Positions 14,701 through 23,520 of a stretch of 64,000 nucleotides of DNA are shown in pieces (the first letter of the stretch is position 1; each line of letters opens with the position of its first letter). Origin of the DNA: Bactericera cockerelli (lineage: Eukaryota > Arthropoda > Insecta > Hemiptera > Triozidae). The notes under the pieces are model-generated. The model was not told the DNA's origin. It searched no databases and was given only the letters and a program-made list of their open reading frames with translations. A program made the position numbers and the translations under genes. The stretch is taken from assembly GCA_024516035.1 (NCBI GenBank), contig CM044956.1:25372331-25436330 (forward strand), in the 5' to 3' direction.

Positions 14701-17700
14701 TAAATATGCAATAAATTACCTCATATTATACAGTTAACTCAATAAGAGTAGCTTGTGGAAACAGGGAGTCATAATTATGCGAAATGGTTGTCTCACGGAA
14801 TGGCCTTCTTGAGAAATCAAGCTTAGGTAAAATTAATACATTTCTTAAAAGAAGGGTTGATAAATTGTACAACGAGAGGGTCAACTCTTATACGATTTTT
14901 GCTAGCGCGTCAGACGATATCTTCGACCAAAAATGTGAATTTTGGCGTTTTCTCGTGGCTTTAAGAGTTTATTGCTAAACGGTTGTAGATATCAAAAAAT
15001 GTTTGAGAGTTGACACCCCATAAATACTACTTAAAACCCCCATATCCAAGAGAAGTTTGTTGAAAAAATTAGTTAAAGAGAGCTTTAAAATACACACAAA
15101 GGGTTTTGTTCACTATACAATTTTAAATATATTATGAACGTAATACAGCGTCCGCCAAAAAAAGGAGCCATTCGAAATATCTAGAGAACGGATTAAAATT
15201 TTAAAAAATGCTAATACACGCGTATCATTATATCGAGGGGAAACCTTTTTTACTAGTTTTTGATTTTTTATCATTACCAGGAGTGGCCCCAGGGGGGGTC
15301 AATTTTGAAATCTTAAATGGAACCACCCTCTTTTTTGTACATTTCTGAAAAATAGTTGATATTAAAAGTATTTTAAGACAAGTTTGAGATTGTTAATCAA
15401 AACAGGGCCGGAGACATCGTACATTTCTTTTCACAGGTTTCAGTATTTTTTTTATAAGCAGTTAACTGTAGTTTCGTGAAAAATTGTTAAACACTTATAT
15501 CTTTCTATTTGAAAGAATTAATTTTTCATGCCTTTTTGATATCATTAGCTTTGCCAGGGGAGGTGTCAAGGGGTCATTTTTTTAAATTGTGTAAAAACTA
15601 TTATTTTTTAGTATAATCTGCGCTGAATAATGCACCGAGTGTTGTTGTTTAATCTAAATTTATGACACCCTTGAAAACAGGGCCGGAGACTAGGACTGCA
15701 CTCGGGTTTTAGATCTTTTTTACATTCATTTGAAGTATATCTGGCCCTGTTTTTATTTTAAATTTAACAACATGAATCATTGCGTTTATTTAGCAAAAAA
15801 TATGCTCGAAAAAGGATTGTTTTTACATTATTTTAAAAAAAAAAGTTGATTCCTTGACACCTGTCCTGGTAAAACTAATGGTATCAAAAAGGCATGAAAA
15901 TTTCAAAATAGAAAAACATGTATTTAACATTTTTTAAACAAAAGTACAATTATTATTTTCTTTAAAAAAATACTGAAACCTGTGACATGAAATGTACGAT
16001 ATCTCCAGCCCTGTTTTGATTAAAAACCTCAAACTTGTCCTAAAATATTTATATATCAATAACTTTTCAGAAATGTATTACAAATAGGGTGGTTCCATTT
16101 AAGATTCCAAAGTGGACCCCCCTGGTAATGATAAAGAACCAAAACCTAGTAGAAGAGGATTCCCCCTCGATATAATGGTATAATAATAATAATATCGCTT
16201 TATTTATACTGCCCGATTAGGACTATTGAAGTCCCATTATTCCAGCAGTAAGCTCAAGACATATTATTATGTGTTAAAACTCCCAAATGGGAGGATAACT
16301 TGTCATGTCCCGGCTGAGTTTTGAACCCGCGACCTCAGGAATCTCTGGATTCACAGAGTGCCGCTTTTACCACAGAGCTACCGGGACAGATGGTACACGT
16401 GTTTTAGGATTTTTTAAATTTTCAATTCGTTCTGTAGATATTTCGAGTGGCTCTTTTTTTTGTACCCTGTATACTAAATACAAGTAAGATTATGTAGTAA
16501 ATACAAGTTGATGACTAAGCATGTAAGGATCATACCCTAAAAATTTCAACTCGATTGGACAAAAATTGCAGCTTTTATGGAGAAAAGATTTTTTTATCCA
16601 AATCCTAGCCTAGCTCGACGTTGCTTAACATTATATGGCCAAAAAAAAATTACAGCAAATTTAAACCATGTAGGGAACTTACCTTATCAGCACTACCGCG
16701 AACTTTAGAGGCTGGCAAGAGCGCAAAAAACAGCTAGGAATTTTTCAAAGTAACATAGAATCAAAATTCTCCCAAATATAATTTGCTTCAATTTTACTTC
16801 ATACAAAGCTTTCATAAAAATGTAGCGTCCTTGAGATTTAATATTGTGTCCAAATCTTTTTTTTTTTTTTTTTCCTGTTTATATTAATTTTGTCAATTTT
16901 GTATTTTAATTTTTACCATTATTTTTGTGTATATAATTATGTTCTTTTAATAAAGAATTTCATAATAATAATAAACGAAAATCCAAAGTTAGGATCTCTT
17001 TAGAACCACCTTTACCCCCCTCCCCCCCTAACTCCCTTTCCTCCTTACCAAGACGTCACAACTTTTAGTACGTTTACTATCTCACCCTCCTGAACAAGAC
17101 AGTATTCAAAGCAATTGGCTCCGTCGCGCGTCGTCGCCTCTCATGCACGCTACAACTTATTCCCTAACTAGCCGACCCGCCTTGTTTTGATTCAAAATCT
17201 TATCTTAACCGTTTCCACGATGTGGGACATATACAGGGAGTCTCATTTAAAACGAACCAGCGCGATTACTCAGAAACTATGGTTTCTAGAGAAAAAAATA
17301 TTTTCTCCAAATCTTCCACTAGGGGGAAAACTGATAGTGACCTCTATTTTTTTCTCAATGTCAACTTCTAAGGTTATATTGAAGTCAACTTCAGAAATGT
17401 AAATGTAACTATATGCATTATGCAGGGTGTCCATAAAGTCCCACCCCACCCCCGGATCTCTCGAATGACTTAAAATAAAGAAAACGCACAAACCCGTATA
17501 CCTTAATTTTGTAGGGGATAAGGTTTCATAAAAAAAAAATTCCTTCACTACCCCTGTCAGGCTGGGCACGGACCAACTTTAAAATCTTAAATGGATCGGT
17601 ATGTCAAAAAGAAATGAATGTAATAGAATAATTCGAAAAGTAAAGGAGGCTCTTAGTAATGCTGCGCTACTCACAAAAAATTGTGAAGAGGCCTTGAGCT

Positions 17701-19172
17701 TCACCACAAATAAAACCATACATACATACAACTTACGGTTAACAAGTTATAGGTCAGAACATAGGGATATTAAGTACGACGGCCGAACCTGTAGCTCGAG
17801 AACGGTATGTCAAATCTCACTGAAATTTGTTGCAATGAAATTCTCTCCATGAGTTAAGCAAAAAATTAAGGAATACTGGTTTTTGCGTTTTTCTTTATTT
17901 TCGGCCGTTCTTGCGATACGGGGTGGGGTGGGACTTTATGGACTCCCTGTATTTTTGAGAACGGTAATGAACTATCCACTTAAAAGTGAGTATCTTTTAC
18001 TCAAATCATTTTTTGAAATAGCTTTTTTTTCGATCTACCAGCATCCAAAGTACGAGTTTTCCGGGAAAATTTCTCGGTACTGCTTTCAGTAGGGACTGAT
18101 CGTGGACTTTTCTGTTTACCAAATTTCATGTTTTACAATCAAACATGTTACTTTCGAGAAATAGAAATCGGAAAAGTATTGTGTTCGTTTTTATAAATAA
18201 AAAAATTTTTGCTCCGATTTCAATTTTTTTCATATTTCCGGACGTTTTATAACCTCCTGAGCAACTTTGGTCTTGTTTCTGTCGGTCAGTCTCTTAAATA
18301 CATTCCTTGTACTTGTAACGCGCACATCTTAGAAACTACTGAACCGATTTAGACGAAATTTTGTACACACATAGGAGACGTATTGTAGATGGTCCCATTT
18401 AATTTAATCAACTTCGCACTAGCGGTTCTTGGTGATAGAGACCATGCGCTTGACTACTAACTTTTTTACTTATACGCTTATATCTAAAATAAACGTGAAA
18501 AAAAAAACTTTTAGAGAAAAATGTTATCTACAAAAGTTGTTGTATTTTTTACATTCTAAAACATTAAAAAAAATCAATTTTTGATTTTTTATAGGATGGT
18601 TTTTGAGATAATTTACTTTAAAATTTTCATACATTACATTTAATAAAATTTTCATACATTACATACATTTTGTTTTCGTACATTATATCAATCTAAATCA
18701 TAGGGACTATAAAATTTTAGGTTTTGACATAAAATTTTCAACACATTTTAGATTTTTAAAACCCATTCTTTGAAGGAGTTGACGTTTGAAGCAGAAGAGT
18801 GTTTCTATTGTCATGTTGTATTACCCATTTTAGTTTGTTAACAATTTAGTTTGCTGACACCCTGTATAATAAAAACTGCTCAAGTTTTGGTAATAGGAAG
18901 TCGTGTGATATTCAGACCAGTTTATTTTTATATATATTTTCAAGTTTTTTTCCTTATTATTAATTTATTGTTGATTGTTTTATACATATAAAAAAAGTGT
19001 AAATAAATAGGATTTTTTGTTTTACGGCCATGCCTCGGCCCGCAAAGCGGGCGACAGCCCGAGAATCCCGAGATATCAAAAAAATCATGAGAATAGACTC
19101 CCCTTAATAAATGTATCGTTTGGACACTCCAGGGTTGGAATTCCTTTTAATGTGTTCATTATTTAATATTTA

Positions 19173-19211
<39 letters not shown>

Positions 19212-20125
19212 AAAAAAAAAAAAAATGGAAGAAAGGCTATGCAATCCTCTTAGGATGGGTACGTGCAAAAGTTTCCATTGCTGCGCAGCGTGCAGCAAGT
19301 ATGTGTATAAGAAGAGCTAGGAGAAGATGGAGGAGTGGAGAGTCGTTGTTGGGGTATGAAGATGGAATTGATAATTGGAAAAGAGAGTAGAGACTGTGAA
19401 GGAAATATTTCAACTGAACGTTTTAAATACATAATTATAAAATGCTTATAATAATAAATTTAATATTTACCTACTTGCAAAAACTGTATCTCATAAATTG
19501 TTAAGATGAGAATAATCTTTTTTTTTTCATACTAAATAGAATTTTTTATGAACTTTAAAATGAATAGAATTGTTTGGTTTGAAAAAGTTCTCCTTCGTGG
19601 TTAAATATGCAGACATCTGATAAAAGGTCAAAATTTAGTTGTTATAACGTTATATGGCGGTGATCCGGAAGTTCGCCGAGGTCATAATTTGGATTTGGCA
19701 TTCCTGGACCTCCTTCCTCATGTGGTCGACAAAAGCTTGCAGTTCCGGGCTTATGGAGTCAGCATTTTCAAAAAGTAGGTAGCAAGAAGCAAAGATGTAG
19801 CTTTTACTTTCCCTTCCCTCTTGAACATTGATTTTTACTGTGGTCATGTCTCAAGTAATGTAGGTCCACATGGGTAAGCATGCAATTCCTTCCTTTACAA
19901 AGATATAAGACCAAGGATTTGCTGAGTTACTGTCATAAAATTTCTGATAAAACTCCAACAGTTGTAATATTAAGATGTTCACAGATCATTATTTTTTTAT
20001 ATTAGGCATTGAAAAAATCAAGTTTTTATGGAATAAAAAGATGAAAATTTGAAAAGTTTAATATGAAAGAGAAATATATTTACCTGACTAATCAACACCA
20101 ACAAAGAGTCCTCCAATAATCCCAT
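2521..20125 (-). CDS. GPHR: Golgi pH regulator (GPHR/GPR89), seven exons, C-terminus outside window
   Basis: Multi-pass Golgi/ER membrane protein; the family is described as an anion channel needed for Golgi acidification and protein trafficking. The coding exons on the minus strand are 20125-20084, 14693-14530, 8917-8811, 7710-7485, 6882-6692, 5960-5779 and 2706-2521. All introns are GT-AG, and the phases join to 366 codons with no stop. Family-typical blocks occur in order: VKQLFKDYEV and SCTMFELIIFEIL (exon 2), SRYFHW and PFYIGYFIV (exon 3), WKLGDPFPILS, SIEQGISR and ALLSGFGAVN (exon 4), the cytosolic KKKR segment and LWGMLKNVTT (exon 5), LEELSRQLYLEA and GKYFNILGYFFSLYCVWK (exon 6), FDRVGKKDPVTRG and FWSQHISFLLVG (exon 7). 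Vertebrate GPR89 is about 455 residues, so the last 85-90 residues are missing. I found no matching exon in 1-2520 and infer that it lies further left. Family assignment is from remembered motifs and is strong. Confidence 0.93.
3105..3500 (+). repeat. 45-bp minisatellite block with hairpin-element terminus
   Basis: About five diverged copies of a unit of roughly 45 bp run through 3190-3460, with recurring words AAGGCCATGCCT and GGGTTAGG.AAAATACATAG. Just after it, CAACCCCCAAAAAACACTTC resembles the 5' end of the hairpin-ended elements at 27990 and 42522. This is therefore probably a degraded relative of those elements. Confidence 0.6.
3725..3985 (+). mobile_element. tRNA-headed SINE, 5'-truncated
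   Basis: It starts in the tRNA-like head with an intact B box (GAGTTCGATTCCCGG) and continues with the body seen in the copies at 14009 and 56575: GGCCTACCCAGGATGGGTGA, CCCAGCGAATG, then CAGGACGTTAAAACCAAAT and CAACTGGTCACAAT. The A-box part is missing. No target duplication is evident. Confidence 0.7.
4735..5140 (+). pseudogene. BEL/Pao LTR-retrotransposon reverse-transcriptase remnant
   Basis: Two neighbouring open stretches (4744-4941 and 4982-5140) resemble adjacent parts of BEL/Pao pol: the polymerase box region with MDD in FMDDYLYSF, the segment EKGGFELTK, then KLLGIQWNP and the KRIILSTVARI.DP motif. A frame change near 4940-4980 separates them. No LTR, gag, protease or integrase is visible, and the coding trace ends where another repeat begins at about 5140. 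It is a dead fragment in GPHR intron 6. Confidence 0.75.
5257..5456. repeat. Palindromic MITE, family 'CCCGTTTTCTGAG', copy 1
   Basis: Shares its left arm with 10331-10541 (CCCGTTTTCTGAGTTCCTCA, then CTCTAACTTGGCCAGTTT) and the middle of the element. The right arm is cut short after ACTGGCCAAG. It abuts the repeat at 5140-5250, which also occurs inverted at 6280-6395 and 10560-10680 and direct at 55420-55545. Confidence 0.65.
5779..5960 (-). CDS. GPHR: GPHR coding exon 6
   Basis: Encodes residues 243-304 including LEELSRQLYLEAHDACNMME and GKYFNILGYFFSLYCVWKIL. The acceptor is GATTTTCAG and the donor GTAAGT, ending in phase 0. Confidence 0.94.
6280..6400 (-). repeat. Interspersed repeat shared with 5140-5250, 10560-10680 and 55420-55545
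   Basis: Inverted copy of the 5140-5250 stretch, containing CCAAGATAACTTGGCCGTAA and ATCACTGCATTCATTGG. The open frames across the copies are not conserved, so it is treated as noncoding repeat DNA. Confidence 0.6.
6692..6882 (-). CDS. GPHR: GPHR coding exon 5
   Basis: Encodes residues 180-243, the large cytosolic loop with SSIQKRLMQTLEMIVAKKKR and LWGMLKNVTT. The donor is the weak GTATCC at 6691-6686. It was chosen because it alone joins SSE to the next exon in frame and reproduces the family pattern SEN...LEELSR. Usage of this donor should be considered inferred. Confidence 0.88.
7485..7710 (-). CDS. GPHR: GPHR coding exon 4
   Basis: Encodes residues 105-180, the best conserved part: WKLGDPFPILS, then SIEQGISRIGVIGVT and ALLSGFGAVNYPYT. 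The acceptor is TTGTTTAG and the donor GTAAAT. Confidence 0.95.
7933..8620. repeat. Interspersed repeat beginning CAGGGTGTCCCACC
   Basis: The same element occurs at 31528-31850 (left part) and around the LINE insertion at 35395-35513 plus 40196-40731. The last copy ends in the reverse complement of this left terminus, so the intact element has inverted ends beginning CAGGGTGTCCCACC. Several internal sites repeat the word ACAGGGTGG. No protein-coding capacity was seen. Confidence 0.65.
8811..8917 (-). CDS. GPHR: GPHR coding exon 3
   Basis: Encodes residues 69-104. The split serine codon is completed across the junction, giving DSSSRYFHWN. It has PFYIGYFIV, a TTTTTTCAG acceptor and a GTAAGT donor. 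Confidence 0.92.
8950..9911. repeat. Fold-back element 'GGGGCGGCC', copy 1
   Basis: Large palindrome. The left arm from GGGCGGCCCCAG reappears inverted at the right end (GGGGCCGCCCCTG, about 9765-9778). Arms of about 400 bp include the word GTACGATATCTCCGGC. The right arm continues outward to CACCCTGTATAAAT at 9905-9916, whereas the matching left outer part is absent. Related copies are at 15146, 42291/45122, 54675 and 59040. It lies in GPHR intron 2. Confidence 0.7.
10331..10541. repeat. Palindromic MITE, family 'CCCGTTTTCTGAG', intact copy
   Basis: About 211 bp with nearly perfect inverted arms of about 68 bp. The left arm starts AACCCGTTTTCTGAGTTCC and ends CTTGGCCAGTTT; the right arm is its complement. 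Related copies lie at 5257-5456 and 35172-35390. It is noncoding and sits in GPHR intron 2. Confidence 0.8.
10720..11110 (+). repeat. Tandem-like repeat block 'GTACAGGGAAAAATCTGAAAA' family
   Basis: Contains diverged units with CCTAAAACGACACCGTTTAA, GCGAAAGTGCCGGTTTTCAG and TAGGTAGTAGGGAAGCGCC. The same units recur as tandem blocks (inverted) at 33100-33560 and 54930-55330, and singly at 2215-2400 and 49565-49640. Confidence 0.55.
11434..13075. mobile_element. Palindromic Tc1-derived element with TA target duplication
   Basis: 1642 bp from CACTTGAGAGCAAG to its complement CTTGCTCTCAAGTG, flanked by TA at 11432-11433 and 13076-13077. The inverted arms are about 640 bp each (11434-12074 and 12433-13075), with a 358-bp unique centre. 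Each arm carries the terminal region and the C-terminal third of a Tc1 transposase; the centre holds the middle of the gene. Sequence homologous to the host on both sides allows the empty site to be inferred. Fold-back structure of this size is not the normal Tc1 form. Confidence 0.85.
11700..12400 (-). pseudogene. Tc1 transposase, broken, N-terminus missing
   Basis: Reads on the minus strand from about 12400 to 11700. WRSVLFTDECRVCLFGND carries the first catalytic Asp, VWGGIS follows, then QFLLMHDNARPHVA with the second Asp. A TAG at 11941-11939 replaces the usual Trp before PSLSADFNPIENLWD, which has the third acidic residue (Glu). A second stop follows RRV. The helix-turn-helix DNA-binding half is absent. 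The C-terminal part is duplicated inverted in 12433-12810, with the same stops. It cannot make an active transposase. Confidence 0.85.
13335..13520 (+). mobile_element. 5S-headed SINE, 5'-truncated
   Basis: Keeps the last part of the 5S-like head (GGATCACCAAAGTGAAGCAACG then CCAGCGAGG, with the C-box region deleted) and the full body: CCTAGGCTGGGTGAGGTT, GTGAGTTTCCTGCGAATGGA and GAAAGCGACGTTAAACCC. It resembles the minus-strand copy at 50425-50625, which has the same GTGATGCTGG junction. Confidence 0.75.
14009..14273 (+). mobile_element. tRNA-headed SINE with TAA tail
   Basis: Starts GCCAGCCTCCGTGGCGTAA (A-box-like). It lacks the B-box part of the head (internal deletion after about 35 nt) and continues with the shared body and a 3' domain ending CTAGGTCAGATAATAATAAT. 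A 9-bp target duplication, AAAATGTCT, lies at 14000-14008 and 14274-14282. The related sequence at 41770-42060 is the uninterrupted version of the surrounding repeat, confirming the insertion. Confidence 0.85.
14530..14693 (-). CDS. GPHR: GPHR coding exon 2
   Basis: Encodes residues 15-69. The acceptor TTTTCAG is just above 14693 and the donor GTAAAT just below 14530. It contains VIFFIGGWIFFVKQLFKDYE and SCTMFELIIFEIL, the first two membrane segments of the family. Confidence 0.93.
15146..16470. repeat. Fold-back element 'GGGGCGGCC', copy 2, most complete
   Basis: Inverted arms run from CAGCGTCCGCCAAAAAAAGG at the left to the complement near 16445-16470 (TTTCGAGTGGCTC...GTACCCTG). Inner parts carry TTACCAGGAGTGGCCCC / CCCCCCTGGTAATGATAA. 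A SINE sits in the right arm at 16181-16389. Without it the element is about 1.1 kb. It has no coding region. Confidence 0.75.
16181..16389 (-). mobile_element. Second tRNA-derived SINE family, full length
   Basis: On the minus strand it begins GTCCCGGTAGCTCTGTGGTA (A box) and has a B box, GGTTCAAAAC, about 50 nt later. The head closes with CAGCCGGGAC, which pairs with the start like an acceptor stem. The tail is (TTA)n. A 6-bp duplication, ATGGTA, is at 16175-16180 and 16390-16395. The body is unrelated to the other SINEs in this window. Confidence 0.82.
17423..17949. repeat. MITE with CAGGGTGTCCATAAAGTCCC ends
   Basis: The ends CAGGGTGTCCATAAAGTCCC and GGGACTTTATGGACTCCCTG are complementary apart from one base and extend into CACCCCA/TGGGGTG. 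The total is about 527 bp. Internal frames are short and not convincing. It is noncoding, in GPHR intron 1. Confidence 0.7.
18235..18490 (+). repeat. Interspersed repeat shared with 60655-60910 and inverted at 40850-41165
   Basis: Recurring words are AACCTCCTGAGCAACTTTGG, AAATTTTGTACACACAT and GTAGATGGTCCCATTT, in the same order in all three places. It is noncoding. Confidence 0.6.
19175..19223. repeat. Homopolymer T tract followed by A tract
   Basis: About 36 T, then G, then 13 A, a simple-sequence hairpin. Length is unreliable in such tracts. Confidence 0.8.
19650..19960 (-). pseudogene. Non-LTR retrotransposon endonuclease remnant
   Basis: The minus-strand frame 19847-19650 reads MTTVKINVQEG, FASCYLLFENADSISPELQA, FVDHMRK, the pattern of the middle of a jockey/R1-type apurinic endonuclease (VKI...ASCYLP...). 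A second frame just upstream (about 19950-19853) reads PWSYIFVKEGIACLPMWTYI. The usual GxDxNxH segment that should follow has decayed. A frame break and a stop separate the parts. I first considered it a small host gene because of its length and codon look. It is relic DNA in GPHR intron 1. Confidence 0.6.
20084..20125 (-). CDS. GPHR: GPHR coding exon 1
   Basis: Fourteen codons, MGLLEDSLLVLISQ, from the ATG at 20125-20123 to a GTAAAT donor read just below 20084. It joins in phase 0 to exon 2 and gives the expected N-terminus, a short luminal stretch running into the first membrane segment. It is too short for ORF calling and was found by looking for the missing N-terminus upstream of exon 2. 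Confidence 0.85.
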
Positions 20126-21680
20126 GATTGCTTCTGTTATATCACAGTTTCAACCCATTGTAATATCATTATTCTCTGTAATGTTAGGTACATTTTGTGA
20201 GTTGTTAATAAATAATAAAAAAAAACAAATTATGAAATTAGGAAAGCTCTTGGTTGGATGTGTGTCACTATACAGAAGAATCCCTCTCAAAATTAAAGAA
20301 ACTGAAGGATCATTTCAAGCTATTGAGACTTTTTTTATTTTATTTCTACAATAAAAAAATGAGAATAATTTTGATGTAATATGTTTGTATTATTATTATT
20401 TTTTCTGGCCATGCCTTCAACCTGTCAGGAACTATCAAGTAGGTAAAAACGGGTATTTATAGCTTCATAATGTGTCAAAAAATCATTTGAAACTAATCTA
20501 TATACAGGGTGTAAAAGACTTGATGTAAAATCTCTTAAGGGGTGGTAGTATAGATCATTTCCAACCATTAATGTTCTATAAGACTCTTGATTTGACTCAG
20601 TGGTTCTCGAGATATTATTTTTTTTATTTTTTAATTATTTTTACAAGTCCCCTGCCACTCTACAAAGAATGGCATCTAACTCCATAAATACAGTAGATAA
20701 AGCAATAGATTTATCCATAAGATAACAATATTTCACTATTACTTAGACTAGATTTATTCTTAAAAAGTGCACATGTACTGAAAAAAATCGGCAGCACCGG
20801 AAAATTTATTGCGAACATGAAATTCACCTGAAACTTCAGCCGCCATTTTCTCAAAATACTGCCCACATAAAGTATTAGTTTCATTTGTGTAAAAACTTGC
20901 TTGAAGTCTTAACTTTCAGAAAATATGACACACTTGATATAAAATTTTCATTTTTTATTGAAACCAAGAGAAGTTAAAAAAAAAGTCAGTCAGTACTACT
21001 AATTGTACCTTCCAGGCTACCATCCTACTTTAACCTAGGGAACTAAATTTTTTTCTTCAATTTGACAAATCATGGATGCCATTTATTTTCCAACGGCCCA
21101 AAAGGTTAGCCTCAGTAGACTCTTAATTTGGAGGTCACTGGTTCGAGTCTCATGTATGGCAAATTATTATGTATGTATGATACTTAGCTGTGCTGCTTCA
21201 GAAATCAACATTAATCATAATTTTTCATAAGAGGGAAAGGTTCTCAATGATAAAATGGTTTGAATGAAATGAAACATAACAATGTACTTACATTGTTAAC
21301 ACCCACAGGTAAAGGTGGTACGGTACATACTGAACATTCATAGGTTGGTACATCAAGGTAAAAAATATTATGTTAGTAGGTACCAAATTTTAATACAGGT
21401 AAAACACACGAAATACTTAAATATTAAGGTCAGTGAGGTTAACGAGCTGAAGTCCAACATGGAATGTTTTTTTTTTTTTTTTTAGTTTTTTCAAAACGTT
21501 CAAAAAGTACGCTTTTTGGTGGTGCTCCTGGCGGTCTACCACAGAAATTAATAGACAAAATTGCGCTCTGTGTGTTTGGACCTACATTGAAAAAATAGAA
21601 AAAGTACTAGCTTACAAAGTATACTTGATCTTCGTTAGGTAATTATTAAATATTTCTTTATAATAAGATTTAAGGAAAGT
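20126..21680. other. Upstream flank of GPHR, no gene recognised
   Basis: Should contain the GPHR promoter and 5' UTR. I see no clear TATA box or Inr. A tRNA-like stretch at 21100-21165 (GGTTCGAGTCTC B box, TTAGCCTCAGTAGACT A-box-like) lacks a pairing acceptor stem and looks like a SINE or tRNA relic. 20500-20525 carries the ACAGGGTGT repeat terminus. Confidence 0.5.
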
Positions 21681-21689
21681 AAAAAGCGG

Positions 21690-21815
21690 GACATATTAAT
21701 GATTTTGGTCAAAAGCGGGACATTTTAGCGTTCTGAAGAGATCACTCGGGACAGCAGGACAAACGGCTCCAAAATGGGACTGTCCCGCCGAAAGCGGGAT
21801 GTATGGTCACCCTAG
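21690..21815 (-). repeat. Fragment of a GGGTGACCATAC...TCCCG-type DNA-transposon repeat
   Basis: On the minus strand it begins TAGGGTGACCATACATCCCG and contains CGGGACAGTCCCATTTTGG, a terminal pattern seen in nonautonomous hAT-like repeats of many animals. Only one end is visible. Confidence 0.45.
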
Positions 21816-21927
21816 ATATAACTCAATTTACAGATGGTATTACCCCCAAAAATACCATAAGTTGTTGGTGTTACAAAAGGTCAGATCATGTATGAATAAA
21901 ATATTCCATCAGATTTTTTTGATAATT

Positions 21928-22015
21928 AAAATAATATTGACTGCCGAGACTTGAACCTCGGTCATACGACTAACACACTTAGCACTTCCACATCTAGCTA
22001 ATACCACTATCAGTC
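21928..22015 (-). other. tRNA-like sequence, probably pseudogene or SINE head
   Basis: The minus strand ends CCGAGGTTCAAGTCTCGGCAGTC, with a good T-arm and B box, and GACTG about 80 nt earlier could pair with the 3' CAGTC. The anticodon and D arms do not form a convincing tRNA. No function is claimed. Confidence 0.35.
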
Positions 22016-22019
22016 TGTA

Positions 22020-23265
22020 AAGCAGGAATATTATCATTTGAATTTTCCTAAAGTGGCTGATGAAGGAATGTGAGACCATGGTATTCAATAAAAGCAATGT
22101 AAACATTTTTTGTAAACAATAAAAGACACCTTTACACAGTCTACAGCTAGCAAACTCTTAGGATTTTTGAAGAGTTTTTGGCAACATAAAATTATTTTTT
22201 AGCATCCTTGGGGCAGCCGCCAACTTTTATCAAACTTGACCATGTCTGTGCCAAAATTTGTTCGGACAAAAGTCGAGTGTTTTATTTAGTAAAAAAGTTT
22301 TTTCGTGTTTTTTCTGTTCAGGTGTAAAAAACAAAGTAGTGTAGCTAGAAACATCGAAATTTTGTTGGCTTTGTGCAGAATAGTTCAGAATCAATTCATT
22401 TTAAACAGAAACAAAGCACTGACCCGAAGAATAAGTCAAAGTCGGACTATTTTGGAAAGTTGCAAAAAATCACTTTGTGCAGTTAGGAAGGTGAATCCGA
22501 AAAAATGGATTGCAGATCGAGGTTGGAAATGTCGTCAGTAATCTACCATTAACGGGTGTAAACGTTTTTTTGGTCCACCCTGTATAACAGGCAATCTTGA
22601 TTTTAAATGAATTGATTGAATTATTTTAAATAGTGACCAAAAAAGAAGAAATTTTGAGGAAATAAAATTAAAAATAAAATAAAATTTGGTATTCAAAATT
22701 TCAAACACTTCTCGGGTTCCCGCTGAGGACATTCTACGATCATCTCCAAGATCAACTTGGGATCGACTCCGCACTTTTTTCACGAAGTAGCGTTTTACAA
22801 TAGCCGTGTTTTTTTTATACAATCAGACTTTACTAGAGTTTACATATTTCTGTTTTTTTATTGGATTAGGAAATTTCCCCTCCTTTCTTGTAAACTCTTG
22901 TAAAAATTATTCCAGTTTTCGGGGAAGAGAAAAATCTCTCTTCCATGGATTTTTACCAGAGTTTACTAGAAAATCGCAATTTTAAGAATTTGTTTTTGTT
23001 TGTGCTGTGATTTGTTGATGTCGCGTTATTTTTCAGTTCTCACTACTTATTACTTTATGTTTTAAAATTGTTCATCTTTTTATTACTTTAAGTTAATCTG
23101 TATTTTTTCCCGATTTACTTATAAATATTGTGTATGTAATTTCGAAGCGCTCTCTCGTTTGACTTGAGTAAGTTATAAAAAATTGTGGTGGGGGTAACTA
23201 GACTACGAGAATGGATTAGGATTTGGATTCTGGTAAACTTTAGTTATTTAAAAAAACACGGCTAA
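22020..23265. other. Intergenic stretch without recognised gene
   Basis: 22305-22541 is an open frame rich in basic residues with no family resemblance I recognise. 22562-22580 has the CCACCCTGTATAAC repeat end. 22825-22970 repeats the words TTTACTAGAGTTTAC and TTGTAAACTCTTGTAAA. Nothing else is supported. Confidence 0.5.
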
Positions 23266-23270
23266 TATCA

Positions 23271-23520
23271 GCCGGGTCGCGATGGAGTGTCTCCAGCGTC
23301 GACTTTGGCAACATCAACTTAAAGTCCATGTGTAAATTCTGCCAGCGTTAAGGTGTGCGCGCATCTCCATGTTGCGTCTTTTGGTCAATCCACTGAGATC
23401 ATACATATATGTATGATCTCAGTGGGTCGAACGCATTTGCGAGGCAAGGTCATTTTAGGAATGTCAATATGTACATTTTAGCTCCCAGCGTCCACATTTT
23501 GCGTTTGGGCGACCCGGCTG
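23271..23520. repeat. MITE with CAGCCGGGTCGC ends and central palindrome
   Basis: CAGCCGGGTCGC at 23271 is mirrored by GCGACCCGGCTG at about 23509-23520. The centre has a perfect 36-bp palindrome (23390-23425, half-site CCACTGAGATCATACATA). It is about 250 bp and noncoding. The target duplication is unclear. Confidence 0.6.

Noticed and set aside
22305..22541. Basic 78-residue frame that might be a transposase N-terminus
   Set aside because: No helix-turn-helix or catalytic motif that I could place with confidence.
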